Assembly (NCBI RefSeq): GCF_014171475.1
Contig: NZ_CP048817.1
Coordinates: forward strand, 2,170,001 to 2,234,000
DNA: 64,000 nt
Direction: 5' to 3'
DNA from: Sphingomonas sp. So64.6b
GTDB taxonomy: Bacteria > Pseudomonadota > Alphaproteobacteria > Sphingomonadales > Sphingomonadaceae
The first letter of the stretch is position 1. Every line of letters begins with the position of its first letter. The translations under genes were made by a program, and so were the position numbers. This document shows, one piece after another, positions 9,210-18,237 of the stretch. A model generated the notes under the pieces. The model did no database searches, was not told where the DNA came from, and saw only the letters and a program-made list of their open reading frames with translations.

Positions 9210-9626
9210 ATGCGTTTCGCGCCCGCCCCCTCTGCCGTCTGGACCATCATCGAAGGCGCCAGGAGCTGGCGCATCGCGCGCGATTCCGGTGACCCGGTCC
9301 AGTTCAGCCTGTACAAACGCCTCGAGACATTGGGCGCCGGCCTGCTCGCGCCGGTACTCGACAGCGTGATGACCCTGTTCGAGGCGAGGTTCGGACGACG
9401 TTTTCAGGCAGGCGGCCCGTCGGATGCGGCGTTCACACCCGACGAACGGCATCTGCTCGACATGCTGGAAGATGACGATGCCGCACCGCTGGCCGGACAA
9501 TTCCAGCATGACCTCGCCATGACGATGCGGATCGCGTTGCGCTCGATGCGGATCATGTTGCTGTCGGTCGCCGGAGAGGCGGCTGGCGTCGTGACACCGT
9601 TCCCGTTGCAACCCCGCCCGGCATAG
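9210..9626 (+). CDS. Hypothetical protein, unknown family
   Basis: A 138-residue soluble protein starting MRFAPAPSAVWTIIEGARSW. No signal peptide or membrane segment is obvious. It is rich in Arg, Asp and Leu, with a likely helical core (YKRLETLGAGLLAPVLDSVMTLFEARFG) and a C-terminal amphipathic helix (MTMRIALRSMRIMLLSVAG). I do not recognise the family. The frame is open from 9021, but that start would overlap the divergent antiporter. The ATG at 9210 follows AAGAAGG and fits better. It is divergent from the antiporter and about 200 bases before the next gene. Confidence 0.6.
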   Translation: MRFAPAPSAVWTIIEGARSWRIARDSGDPVQFSLYKRLETLGAGLLAPVLDSVMTLFEARFGRRFQAGGPSDAAFTPDERHLLDMLEDDDAAPLAGQFQHDLAMTMRIALRSMRIMLLSVAGEAAGVVTPFPLQPRPA

Positions 9627-9825
9627 CCGATCGGGCGTTTGCGCTGCCAAGCGCCTCACACTCCCCTCCAGGCATAAAGGCGCAAAAGCGGCGCCGGGCA
9701 GCACAAAGGCCTGAGCATCGCCTTTGGCGACGATAGCAGCTAGTCAGGCTGCAGTTGCGGTCATCGCCCGCCGGCCGTCCCGTCTCCGGGGCGATTACGA
9801 CCAATGGACTGTCGAGGAACCCTAC

Positions 9826-10530
9826 ATGCCGATCACCATGGCCATATGGCGCCCAATGATTGCCTGCGCGGCGGCGGCACTCGCGGTGATGCCAGTCCCC
9901 GCCATGGCCAACACCCCGCGCGAGTTGCTGACCGCCGCGGCCTTTCAAACCACGGACAAGGCCAGGGCGCTGGTTCTGATCGGTCGCGCGATCACTGTGT
10001 CGGACCGGATTTTGGCCGAGCGTCCCGGCGACCGTGAAGCGACGCTCCAGCGCGGCGTCGCCATCGGTTACCGCGCCAAGCTCACACGCAGCCGGTCCGA
10101 CGCCCGCACCTCGCTGGCTATCTTCGAAGCGCTGGCGGCGCGTTATCCGCGGGATGCCGAAGCGCAAATGGTCATCGCCGGCTGGCATCTTGATGCCATC
10201 GATCAGTTGGGCGGCTTCATGGCCCGCACGATGCTGGGGGCCAAGGCGCAGCTGGGCGAAGCGGCGCTCACCCGCGCCGTTGCGCTCGGCAATCAGGGAG
10301 CGTTCTGCCCGGGCCTGGCAGCGATGATGCGGATACGATCCGACAGCAACAATGTCGCCGAAGCGCGCAAACTCGCCGAGGCCGCCGCCCGTGCCCCTAC
10401 GCCGACGCCGCTCGATATCGTCATGAAACGCAATGCCATCGCGATCCTGCCGGCCCTGCGCGCCAATGACGGCAAGACCGCCGCCGCGCTGGCGCGAAAG
10501 CTGCTGCCTTTCGGAAGAATGACCGACTGA
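9826..10530 (+). CDS. Exported helical-repeat (TPR-like) protein of unknown function
   Basis: A 234-residue protein with a clear signal peptide (cleavage after MPVPAMA, near residue 28). The mature part is Ala/Arg-rich with paired helices (LVLIGRAITVSDRILAERPGDREATLQRG; TSLAIFEALAARYPRDAEAQMVIAG), the pattern of a tetratricopeptide-like solenoid. Such proteins usually act as periplasmic scaffolds; the role here is unknown. The ATG at 9826 is chosen over the more upstream open frame because GAGGA precedes it and the signal peptide begins there. The next gene, an AI-2E family transporter, lies about 140 bases downstream on the same strand. Confidence 0.65.
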   Translation: MPITMAIWRPMIACAAAALAVMPVPAMANTPRELLTAAAFQTTDKARALVLIGRAITVSDRILAERPGDREATLQRGVAIGYRAKLTRSRSDARTSLAIFEALAARYPRDAEAQMVIAGWHLDAIDQLGGFMARTMLGAKAQLGEAALTRAVALGNQGAFCPGLAAMMRIRSDSNNVAEARKLAEAAARAPTPTPLDIVMKRNAIAILPALRANDGKTAAALARKLLPFGRMTD

Positions 10531-10668
10531 GGCAATTCCTCCTGCCGATGGCGGGTGCCTTGCACGGCTCAAGGCTTGCCCAATTTTCCCAGAAGGAAGA
10601 GACGGGTATCGGACGGATCGTCCGCCGGAGCGTCGACATGTGGTTTGAAATATTCGCATCGAGCGCCA

Positions 10669-11799
10669 ATGCCGATTGAACCCGAAAGCGGCGCGATGGC
10701 CAAGCCGGGTCCGCAAGCCGGCGTCCAATACGTTGCCGAGCCTGATCGTGTACGGACGCGCCAGCTCTATCTGACGCTCGCCATCGTGCTGCTCTCCTGC
10801 TGGATCGCGTCGGAATTCCTGACGCCGATTGCCTGGGCGGCGGTGCTGGCGATTGCCGAATGGCCGCTTTTCGAGAAAGCGCTGCGGCGCATGCCTGACC
10901 GCCCGGGACTGGTCGCGGCACTCTTCACGCTGGCGACCGCGTTGCTGGTCATCCTGCCGCTTTCGCTGGCCGCCGTCACCCTGGCGCAGGAGAGCCAGGG
11001 TGCGCTCGAATGGCTGAAGCATGCGCAACAAAGCGGGATCGCCGCACCCGCCTGGCTGGCCGGCATCCCGCTATTCGGCGATCGGCTGAACGGTTGGTGG
11101 CAGCAGCATGTTGCCAATCCGCAAGGGTCGAACGCGCTGTTGGGCACGCTCACCGCGTCATCGGTGCTCGGCTGGACCCGCTCGATCGGCGGCGAGGTCG
11201 CCAAGGAATCGGCGCTGTTCCTCGTCACGTTGCTGGCGCTGGCGACTCTGCTGGCGCGCGGGAGGGAAATCGCCGCCCAATCGCGGGAGGTTTCGGTCAG
11301 GATGTTCGGCGCTTTCGGTGGCACGTTTCTGGAGCGCATGATCGGCGCGGTGCGAGCGACCGTGAACGGAACCGTCCTCGTCTCGGTTCTGGAAGGGACG
11401 ATCATCGGCATCGGCTATGGCGCGGCCGGCGTGCCTCAGCCGCTGCTCTTCGCGACCTTCACGATCGTTCTGGCGCTGGTACCGTTCGGCGCCTGGGCGG
11501 CGTTCGGCCTGGCCAGTCTGATCCTGATCGGCAATGGCGACTTCCTGGCCGGGGGCCTGCTCTTTGCGTTCGGCGTGGTTGTGATGACGGTCGGCGACAA
11601 TGTCGTCCAGCCGTCGGTGATCGGCAGCGCGGTCAAACTGCCGTTTCTGCTGGCGATGATCGGCGCGTTCGGCGGCCTGGCGCAGCTCGGCCTGGTCGGA
11701 CTGTTCGTCGGCCCCGTGGTAATGGCCGCGCTGTTGCTCGTCTGGCGTCAATGGATGTCGCCATCAACGACAGAATCGGCCGACGATCCTGTGCATTAA
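10669..11799 (+). CDS. AI-2E family (PerM-like) membrane transporter
   Basis: A 376-residue membrane protein of the AI-2 exporter/PerM family. It shows the family layout: two N-terminal membrane segments (LYLTLAIVLLSCWIASEFLTPIAWAAVLAIAEWPL), a third plus a soluble loop (GALEWLKHAQQ...), then a C-terminal block of helices with the typical GIGYGAAGVPQPLLFATFTIVLALVPFGAW and VQPSVIGSAVKLPFLLAMIGAFGGL stretches. Family members move signals, Na+/H+ or unknown solutes, so the substrate is open. The start is uncertain: ATG 10669 (chosen) or ATG 10696; neither has a strong ribosome-binding site. Confidence 0.85.
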   Translation: MPIEPESGAMAKPGPQAGVQYVAEPDRVRTRQLYLTLAIVLLSCWIASEFLTPIAWAAVLAIAEWPLFEKALRRMPDRPGLVAALFTLATALLVILPLSLAAVTLAQESQGALEWLKHAQQSGIAAPAWLAGIPLFGDRLNGWWQQHVANPQGSNALLGTLTASSVLGWTRSIGGEVAKESALFLVTLLALATLLARGREIAAQSREVSVRMFGAFGGTFLERMIGAVRATVNGTVLVSVLEGTIIGIGYGAAGVPQPLLFATFTIVLALVPFGAWAAFGLASLILIGNGDFLAGGLLFAFGVVVMTVGDNVVQPSVIGSAVKLPFLLAMIGAFGGLAQLGLVGLFVGPVVMAALLLVWRQWMSPSTTESADDPVH

Positions 11800-12003
11800 G
11801 CCGGGAATGACGTGAAGATCCTGGGGGCGTTCTGCAAGAAATGATCATGACTCGCACGTTCCAACGGAGGCATGACACGGTTCATCATAGATCGGACCCT
11901 AAAGCGCGTTGGGCCGAACCGGTCCGACTATAAGCGCGGCCCGCAATCCTCTAGTGTTTGCTTGCCGGCGCGTTCTGCCGGCTTGTGAGCGGACAGTTTA
12001 CCT

Positions 12004-12294
12004 ATGAAGATTCCAGTATTTATTCTGATCGCGGCTGCAGCCTTGCCGGTCGCAGCCTATGCTCAGACAACGCCGGCGCCGACGACGCCCGAGCAGACAT
12101 CGCCAACCACGTCGGCCCCGGCAGAGCCCACGACAACGCAGACACCACCGGCAGATCCGGCAACGACCCAGGCTACGCCGGCCGACCCACAGGCCGGCCA
12201 GACCGCCGACGCATCGGCACCCGCGGACGATTCTTCGGCCGCCACCGATCCAACGACCGACAAGAAGCACAAGAAGAAGAAAAACCCGCGCTAG
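12004..12294 (+). CDS. Small exported Pro/Thr/Ala-rich protein with lysine tail
   Basis: A 96-residue protein with a signal peptide (MKIPVFILIAAAALPVAAYA) followed by a low-complexity region of Thr, Pro, Ala, Gln and Asp. It ends in a strongly basic tail (DKKHKKKKNPR). There is no folded domain, so it is likely an extended periplasmic or envelope-associated polypeptide. Such sequences are widespread in sphingomonads but without known function as far as I know. A strong intrinsic terminator follows 10 bases after the stop, which supports a real, separately transcribed gene. Confidence 0.7.
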   Translation: MKIPVFILIAAAALPVAAYAQTTPAPTTPEQTSPTTSAPAEPTTTQTPPADPATTQATPADPQAGQTADASAPADDSSAATDPTTDKKHKKKKNPR

Positions 12295-12304
12295 GGGGTT
12301 TCTT

Positions 12305-12345
12305 GGGTAGGCGCCGTCCCCTCGGCTGCGCCTACCCGCTTTTTT
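12305..12345 (+). terminator. Strong rho-independent terminator
   Basis: GGGTAGGCGC (12305-12314) pairs perfectly with GCGCCTACCC (12328-12337) across a 13-base loop, followed by GC and six T residues (12340-12345). It terminates the small P/T-rich exported protein gene. Confidence 0.9.
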
Positions 12346-12410
12346 CCCTCGGTCGGGCTTAAGGCCGGGCATCGGTTACGGCGTATCCCGGCACGCGAAG
12401 ATCGACACAC

Positions 12411-12660
12411 GATGCGATCAGATGACATGCCGAATATGACGCGGCTTAAAACCAGCGCCTCGATCACGAACGATTTCCAGCGGCACGCACTATCGAGTGC
12501 GGCGAGGCCGTGGATCGTCACCCAGAGCGCGGCGTTGCCCATCTCCACCGCCGCCAGCACGCCCCCACGGGCTTACCAGATCCCCGAATCCACGCGCCGG
12601 CTACTGCCGCGGCCATTGCCTCGCGAGTCGGTGAAACAGCGATGCGAATGTCAGCGGCGA
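12411..12660 (-). pseudogene. Possible relic of a TetR-family regulator (C-terminal part)
   Basis: On the minus strand the frame around 12560-12415 reads VLAAVEMGNAALWVTIHGLAAL, matching the W..xHGL..L signature of the TetR C-terminal WHG-type ligand domain. The preceding helix (REAMAAAVAGAWIRGSG) lies in another frame, so a frameshift would be needed. No N-terminal helix-turn-helix is visible. The rest of the 480-base gap between the terminator and position 12776 holds no other gene. Short-pattern evidence only. Confidence 0.35.
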
Positions 12661-12726
12661 CACCGTGAAGCGCGCCGTCGCATGACGTGGCCGGCGAGGA
12701 ACATCGTCGTCGCGAGCTGCCCCGGA

Positions 12727-12742
12727 GCATGATATCGTGATC
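12727..12742. promoter_or_regulatory. GCATGATATCRTGATC motif, copy 1
   Basis: GCATGATATCGTGATC lies 33 bases before the ATG at 12776. A copy with one substitution lies at 13325-13340 before the next gene. Repetition at similar positions suggests a shared promoter element or operator. Confidence 0.4.
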
Positions 12743-12775
12743 CGGATCGGAACTGACATCCAAGAAGGAACATCG

Positions 12776-13300
12776 ATGGTTCGCAGCTACCTCGTCGCTA
12801 TGACCGTGGCGGGATTATTCCAGGGAACGGCCGCATCGGCGGAGCCTTTCTACGATGCGGCGCTGTGCAAGCCACCTTACACGATGGACTCCGCGACCAC
12901 ATTGTACGAAGCCGTCGAGAAGATCGCCAAGCCCGACAAATCCCTGCTGACCGCCGAAGTCTACAAGCTGCCCGACGAGATCGGGCAGGACGGATTCAGC
13001 AGCAGGGAAGTGGTGTTCGCCGGTACGGCGATTGGCGTGCTGGTCCAGGGGCTTCAGGCCGACGCATTGGCCAAGCGTTATCACCTTGAACCGGAGCGGT
13101 CCTCGCTGCTCGGCACATCGAGCAAAGGCTATGCGCGGGCGCTGCCGGCGGCGGAACAGCCATCGCCCGATGCGGGAATCGTGTCGATCGTCGCGCGCGA
13201 GAGCCCGTCCTTGCCCGGAAAGACGCTGCTTGCCTGCGAGTTGGTGATGAAAGAGGATCAGGCGGCACTCGACAGCTATGAAAAGGCGAAGGATCAATAG
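12776..13300 (+). CDS. Exported protein of unknown function
   Basis: A 174-residue protein with a signal peptide (MVRSYLVAMTVAGLFQGTAASA). The mature part has two cysteines (ALCKPPY and LLACELV) that could form a disulfide, and otherwise mixed alpha/beta character (TLYEAVEKIAKPDKSLLTAEVYKLPDE). I do not recognise a family. The ATG at 12776 follows an excellent AAGAAGGAA ribosome-binding site, so it is preferred over the longer frame from 12737. A metallo-beta-lactamase-fold gene follows after about 90 bases and carries a near-identical upstream motif, so the two may share regulation. Confidence 0.65.
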   Translation: MVRSYLVAMTVAGLFQGTAASAEPFYDAALCKPPYTMDSATTLYEAVEKIAKPDKSLLTAEVYKLPDEIGQDGFSSREVVFAGTAIGVLVQGLQADALAKRYHLEPERSSLLGTSSKGYARALPAAEQPSPDAGIVSIVARESPSLPGKTLLACELVMKEDQAALDSYEKAKDQ

Positions 13301-13324
13301 AACGCCGATCCTTGACGCGTTCGT

Positions 13325-13340
13325 GCATGATATCATGATC
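13325..13340. promoter_or_regulatory. GCATGATATCRTGATC motif, copy 2 (palindromic core)
   Basis: GCATGATATCATGATC contains the perfect 12-bp palindrome CATGATATCATG (13326-13337). It matches copy 1 (12727-12742) at 15 of 16 positions and lies 52 bases before the ATG at 13393. Confidence 0.4.
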
Positions 13341-13392
13341 GGCGATCGGTCTGTCCGGCCCGATCTTATCCCCGCCAAGTCGAGGATTCCAA

Positions 13393-14778
13393 ATGAACGG
13401 CACCCTGTTCGCATCGTTGATCACCATCGCGTTCAGCCAGCCGGCCGGCCCATCCCCAACCGGCGCGCATCGCGAGGCGCTCGACCGTATATGCCGGCCG
13501 TTCGCCGCATCGGGGGCGGCCGGGACATTGTCCGGAGCGCGCTTCGCGCCCGAACAGGCGCAAAATCCCGAAACCGCCGCCGCTACGATACAGGCGCATC
13601 AGACGATGCTGCTCTTGCCCGATGGCCGTTTTATGCTCGGTACCTCGGCCCTGTATCCGGGGGATATCGAGTTCCGTTTCCGCACGATCGGTTCGCCCGC
13701 CGGGGAGGACACGGTCGACCTGCTCGGCTGGCGCGAAGGCGATGTGCTGCAGCATGACGACGCGGCCAGCGCGGTGAAGGACCATGCCGATCTCAGGCTG
13801 CTCATACCCGGCTTGCTCGCCTGCGACGCGCTGGAGCGCAAGGCGTCGGACGAAGCGGGGCTGGTACGGTATACCGACGCTGCCGGACGCGTCGTTGCGC
13901 TGCGCTTTTCAGGAACAGGCGAGCTGCAACAGGCCGAAATCGGGTCGGAGACTTACCGTTACGACGGCTGGTCGGCAGACGCGCAACAGCCGCGACAGAT
14001 CGTGCGGCTGCGCGACGGACGTGAAATCGCCCGCTGGACTGACATGCAGATCGCACCGACTCAGGCCGCCGATGTACAGCAGATGGCCCTGCCGCCAGGC
14101 TATCGGCCGGCCGACGATCCAGGACCGCTGCGCGCGACGCCGCTGGGGCATGGCGCCTACCGCGTCGATGGCACGGCATCGGGTTATCATACCGGTTTCG
14201 TCGTCGGCAGCCGCGAAGTCGCGCTGTTCGATGCGCCGATCGGCGTAGACGACGCCAAGGCAGTGCGCGCGCTGATCGAGCGCACCGCGCCGAACCGCCG
14301 TATCGCCCATGTGATCGCATCGCATGTTCACAACGACCACATGGCCGGGCTGCCCGCTTATCCGGATGCCGAAGTCGTCACCGGGATCGGCGGCGGCATC
14401 GCGTTGCGCCGGCAGCTCGGCGCAACATTGCCAGCACATGTGCGCGAGATTTCGACGGCGACCGAGATCGATCTGGGCGACCGCATCATCCGTATCTATC
14501 CGCTGGCAAGCAGCCATGCCTCGACCATGCTGGTCGGATATGACGCACGGTCGCGTAGCGTGTTTCAGGGCGATCTCTTCTACCTACCCGAACGCGGCAA
14601 GGTGCCGGCGGCGTTCAGGACCGGCACCGAACTGGCCGGACTGATCAGGAATCAAAAGCTCGGCGTGGACCATATCGTCGGCGTCCATGGCCGCACCGCG
14701 ACCATGACCGACCTGCAACAGGGGCTGGCATTGTTCGACAAGGGCGCGGAGTCCGCGCTGTCGATCACCTTGCCGTGA
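13393..14778 (+). CDS. Secreted metallo-beta-lactamase-fold hydrolase
   Basis: A 461-residue protein with an N-terminal hydrophobic stretch (MNGTLFASLITIAFSQPA) that looks like a short signal peptide, so it is likely periplasmic. The C-terminal half is an MBL-fold domain with the metal-binding HxHxDH motif in IASHVHNDHMAG (near residue 310) and later His/Asp ligands (SSHASTML, FQGDLFYLP, VGVHGR). The N-terminal 240 residues have no recognised domain. The MBL fold covers lactonases, sulfatases and many other hydrolases, so the substrate is open. The start follows GAGG. Its 3' end overlaps the convergent beta-propeller gene by 14 bases. Confidence 0.85.
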   Translation: MNGTLFASLITIAFSQPAGPSPTGAHREALDRICRPFAASGAAGTLSGARFAPEQAQNPETAAATIQAHQTMLLLPDGRFMLGTSALYPGDIEFRFRTIGSPAGEDTVDLLGWREGDVLQHDDAASAVKDHADLRLLIPGLLACDALERKASDEAGLVRYTDAAGRVVALRFSGTGELQQAEIGSETYRYDGWSADAQQPRQIVRLRDGREIARWTDMQIAPTQAADVQQMALPPGYRPADDPGPLRATPLGHGAYRVDGTASGYHTGFVVGSREVALFDAPIGVDDAKAVRALIERTAPNRRIAHVIASHVHNDHMAGLPAYPDAEVVTGIGGGIALRRQLGATLPAHVREISTATEIDLGDRIIRIYPLASSHASTMLVGYDARSRSVFQGDLFYLPERGKVPAAFRTGTELAGLIRNQKLGVDHIVGVHGRTATMTDLQQGLALFDKGAESALSITLP

Positions 14779-15616
14779 CGACTGGCGGAATCCGGCTCGC
14801 CACGACGTTCCTGGTCTGACGGTCAAGCGACCAGAGCATGCGCGGCGCCGAACGGTCCCAGCTGAACGCCTGGCCACCGGTCGGCAATGGGATGGTCGCG
14901 ACATGGTGGAGCACGGTCCCCGCTTCGGGCAACCGCATTGCGTAGAGTTCGGCGCGGTCATGTCCGCTGACATAGAGCAGGCCGTCATCGCCCCATGATC
15001 CGCCCGAGCAGCTCATGGGCGCAAACCGGGCCAGCACGCTTTCGGGGAAATGCCACGACCCGGTCAGGCGGAATTCGGCGTCGAGCCGCACCAGCAGAGT
15101 CCAGCGATGGTCGTGCCCAGGCTCGCCACCATGACCGTCGTCATAATTGGCGAGGCCGGCATACCAGTCCTTACCGCGCCGCTCGATCCAGGTGAGCGAG
15201 CCGGGCAGCGGTGGCAGCGCGACGCTGCGGACATGACGCAACGTCGCGGTATCGAAGAATTCGACCGCACTGGCCATCGGGATGGTGGGATGGTTGGACG
15301 CCGCACAAACCAGCAACGCGCCATCGACCACGCAGGAATTCATATGAGGGTAGAGGCTCTTTGGCCCTTCCCATAGCGCGACGCGACGACCAGTCTTCTT
15401 GTCGTACTTGCCGATGCGGTTGTTGGTCATCGGATAGAAATAGCGCGCATCGACCGCGACACCCTGCCGCGCCTCCTCCGCCGTCCAGCGCGCGATCACG
15501 CTGGCGGGGGCGAGTTCCGGCGCAGTTGCCGCAGGCGGTGTCACGACCTCCTGCGCCCCTGATGGCGACGCGAGCGGGGCCAGCAAGGCGGCGGCGAGGA
15601 GATGGGTAAAGCGCAT
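14765..15616 (-). CDS. Exported beta-propeller-like protein coupled to a TonB receptor
   Basis: A 283-residue protein with a signal peptide (MRFTHLLAAALLAPLASPSGA). The mature part has repeated short beta motifs (GKYDKKTGRRVALWEG, VVDGALLVCAASNHPT, LYVSGHDRAELYAMRLPEAG) spaced like blades of a small propeller; conserved Trp/Asp/His residues could form a binding pocket. I cannot name the family. The start ATG overlaps the TGA of the upstream TonB receptor gene by one base (TGATG), so the two are translationally coupled and probably handle the same ligand in the outer membrane and periplasm. Confidence 0.7.
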   Translation of the reverse strand: MRFTHLLAAALLAPLASPSGAQEVVTPPAATAPELAPASVIARWTAEEARQGVAVDARYFYPMTNNRIGKYDKKTGRRVALWEGPKSLYPHMNSCVVDGALLVCAASNHPTIPMASAVEFFDTATLRHVRSVALPPLPGSLTWIERRGKDWYAGLANYDDGHGGEPGHDHRWTLLVRLDAEFRLTGSWHFPESVLARFAPMSCSGGSWGDDGLLYVSGHDRAELYAMRLPEAGTVLHHVATIPLPTGGQAFSWDRSAPRMLWSLDRQTRNVVASRIPPVVTAR

Positions 15617-18237
15617 CAGAATTTCACCGATACGCCGCCGTAAAAGGTGCGGCCATAGCGTTCGTTCTGGATGATCCAGTCGGGGTTGCCGCCCTGATAT
15701 TGCCGCGTCGGTTCGTCGGTCAGGTTCTGCGCCTCGGCGAACAAAGTGACGTTTTTCAACAGCGCGAAGCTCACCTTGGCATCGAGCCGGCGCAGATCGT
15801 CATTATACTGGTCGTTATACCAGACATCGCCGACCGCGAGCAGGGCATGGCCGGTATTGTGATAAGCGACCGACGCCTCGAGCGGGCCTTTCTGATAGAA
15901 GAGCTCGGCGCCATAGAGATATTTCGACTGACTTGGGAAAGTCGAGCTGCGTCCGTTCTGCAGGGTCAGAGTCGAGCCGGTCAGCGTGCCGTTCAACTGA
16001 ATGCCGAAGCCCGACAACAGGCCCGGCAGGAAAGTGAATTGCTGCTGATACTGCGCCTCGATGCCGATGATGTCGCCCTTGTCGGCATTGAACGGCTGGG
16101 AGATGCTGAGCGTCTGATAGAAGACGCCGTTATAGGTCGTGTCGTGCAGCACCGTTACGCCGCCAAAGATCGGGTTCTTGATGAACTTGGCGAACACGCC
16201 GATGCTGAGGATACCGCCGCGCGCGAAATACCATTCGGCCATCGCGTCAAGATTGTCGGCCCGGTAAGGTTTCAAATCGGGGTTGCCGAGCGACACGGCA
16301 CCATCGGCCATGCTGATCGACCCACCGGGCGACAAATTGCTGTATTCCGGCCGGCCCAAGCTGCGCGAATAAGCGAGGCGGAAGATCGTGTCGTCGGACG
16401 GCGTGATGCGCACCACCAGCGACGGCAACCAGTCGCCATAATCATTCTTGCGCGACACCGGGGTGATTACCGGGTTGAGCGTGTTGTTGTTGAGCAGTTG
16501 ATAGCCGGTGATATCGAGCGAAGTGCGTTCGTAGCGCAGGCCGGGTGTGACCGTCACCGCGCCGAATTTAAGGTTCGCCATGGCATAGCCGGCAGCGACC
16601 CTTTCCTTGAGCTGGAAGTCGGCCAGCGTGTTGTTTGCGCGCGTCGCGACCGGATCGAGCGGCATCAATGCGCCGCCGAGATTCTGGTCGGTGAAGTCGT
16701 TCAGCGCATCGATGTTGAAGGTCGGGCCGTTCGAATAGCATTGGCCGGTATTCTGGCTGTTCGGATAGACACAAGTTGCGGGACCGCCCAGGCCGAACTG
16801 GCCGAGCGTCCAGCGATTTGCCGCCGCACCTCGGACATAAGTCGGATTGTCCTGATCGAAATCACGATCGGTATTGCGATATTTCGCGCCGAATTTGAGG
16901 AAGCTGCCACCATCCAGATCATAGGTCGCATCGACCTTGCCCTGCCAGATCTTCTCCGTGTTGAGCTGATGCGAATAGGTATATTGGCGGAACTGCATCT
17001 GGTTCGCGGTGCATTCGGTCACCGGCGTCGCAGTGTAGATCGGGTTGGTCAGGTCGAAATTGACCGTGCCGGGATTGCAGCGGAACTGCCAGATCGGGAA
17101 CTGGTCGAGCGTCTCGTTGCGGCTGTAAGCGCCCTCGTAAGCGAACTTCAGCTTGCCGAGCTCGGTCGAGCCGCCGATGATGCCGGTCGCGAGCCATTTC
17201 GCCTTGTAATCGAGCCGCAAATCCTCGCGTCGCTCGGTTCCGGTCGTTGCGGTGCCGGTCACGCCGTCGGGATTGACGGTGAAGCCCGGACCATTGGCGA
17301 TCGCCGGGGTGGCGAAATCGAGCCGGTAGCGCGGGCGGATCTCATCCTCGATGAATTTCGAATAGATGCCGCGAATGTAGAAGGTTTGCGTGTCGCTCGG
17401 GCGCCAGTCGAACGATCCGGTCGCGCCAAGGCGGCGGCGGTCGAGCGAATATTCGGTGTATTTGATATTGTCGGGCACCCCGCCGCCGGCGAAGCGCGAA
17501 TCCGGCCGCCAATTGTCGGGGTAGAAACCCTCGCTGACGAAATCGCGATTGGAATAGCTCGCACCAAGCACCAGCCCGAACTGCTCGTCCGCGCCAAAGC
17601 GGGTGGCGATGCTCAAATCACCCTGCACCGGCACCTTGTGATTGAGTTGCTGATACCCCGCCTTGCCGCTCGCCGAGAGCGAGAAGCTGTCCTTGAAATC
17701 GAACGCCGTCTGCGTGACGAGGTTGATCGTGCCACCGATTCCCTGTCCGTCCATATCGGCGGTCTTGACCTTGGCGACCTCGACCCGGTTGAGCAATTGG
17801 CCCGACACGATGTCGAGCGGCAGCGAGCGGGTCGTGCCATCGGGGTTGCCGATCTCTATCCCGTTCAGCGTATAGTTATTGAGGTTCGACGGCACCCCGC
17901 GGATCGAGACATAACGTCCCTCCCCCTGGTCATAGGTCACGCCGACGCCGGGCAGATGTTCGACCACTTCGGATACATTGCGATCGGGCAACCGGCCGAT
18001 CTCGTCGGCGGCGGCGACGTCGAGGATGCCGATCGCCTGGCGCTTCGCGTCGAGCGCGCGTTCCTGGCTGGCGCGCTGGCCGGTGACGACGATATCGCCC
18101 TGACTGTCGTCGCCCGCCGGAACGGATTCGGCCTGGGATGCGGCCGGCGGCTCGCTCTGGGCGTGAGCGGCGGCGGCCGTACAAAGGGCGAGGACCGACA
18201 CCCCCAGGCGCGTTACGGTACGACGATGGCTTATCAT
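15616..18237 (-). CDS. TonB-dependent receptor, Caulobacter type
   Basis: An 873-residue outer-membrane receptor. It has a signal peptide (SVLALCTAAAAHAQ), a TonB box region (GDIVVTGQRASQERALDAKRQA), and a plug with the features of the Caulobacter-type receptor subfamily (DEIGRLPDRNVSEVVEHLPGVGV, RYVSIRGVPSNLNNYTLNG, VKTADMDGQGIGGTINLVT). It ends in an aromatic barrel terminus (FYGGVSVKF). Members of this subfamily often import carbohydrates or other organic ligands rather than siderophores. A strong GAGGGGG precedes the ATG. It is first gene of a two-gene operon with the beta-propeller protein. Confidence 0.92.
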   Translation of the reverse strand: MISHRRTVTRLGVSVLALCTAAAAHAQSEPPAASQAESVPAGDDSQGDIVVTGQRASQERALDAKRQAIGILDVAAADEIGRLPDRNVSEVVEHLPGVGVTYDQGEGRYVSIRGVPSNLNNYTLNGIEIGNPDGTTRSLPLDIVSGQLLNRVEVAKVKTADMDGQGIGGTINLVTQTAFDFKDSFSLSASGKAGYQQLNHKVPVQGDLSIATRFGADEQFGLVLGASYSNRDFVSEGFYPDNWRPDSRFAGGGVPDNIKYTEYSLDRRRLGATGSFDWRPSDTQTFYIRGIYSKFIEDEIRPRYRLDFATPAIANGPGFTVNPDGVTGTATTGTERREDLRLDYKAKWLATGIIGGSTELGKLKFAYEGAYSRNETLDQFPIWQFRCNPGTVNFDLTNPIYTATPVTECTANQMQFRQYTYSHQLNTEKIWQGKVDATYDLDGGSFLKFGAKYRNTDRDFDQDNPTYVRGAAANRWTLGQFGLGGPATCVYPNSQNTGQCYSNGPTFNIDALNDFTDQNLGGALMPLDPVATRANNTLADFQLKERVAAGYAMANLKFGAVTVTPGLRYERTSLDITGYQLLNNNTLNPVITPVSRKNDYGDWLPSLVVRITPSDDTIFRLAYSRSLGRPEYSNLSPGGSISMADGAVSLGNPDLKPYRADNLDAMAEWYFARGGILSIGVFAKFIKNPIFGGVTVLHDTTYNGVFYQTLSISQPFNADKGDIIGIEAQYQQQFTFLPGLLSGFGIQLNGTLTGSTLTLQNGRSSTFPSQSKYLYGAELFYQKGPLEASVAYHNTGHALLAVGDVWYNDQYNDDLRRLDAKVSFALLKNVTLFAEAQNLTDEPTRQYQGGNPDWIIQNERYGRTFYGGVSVKF

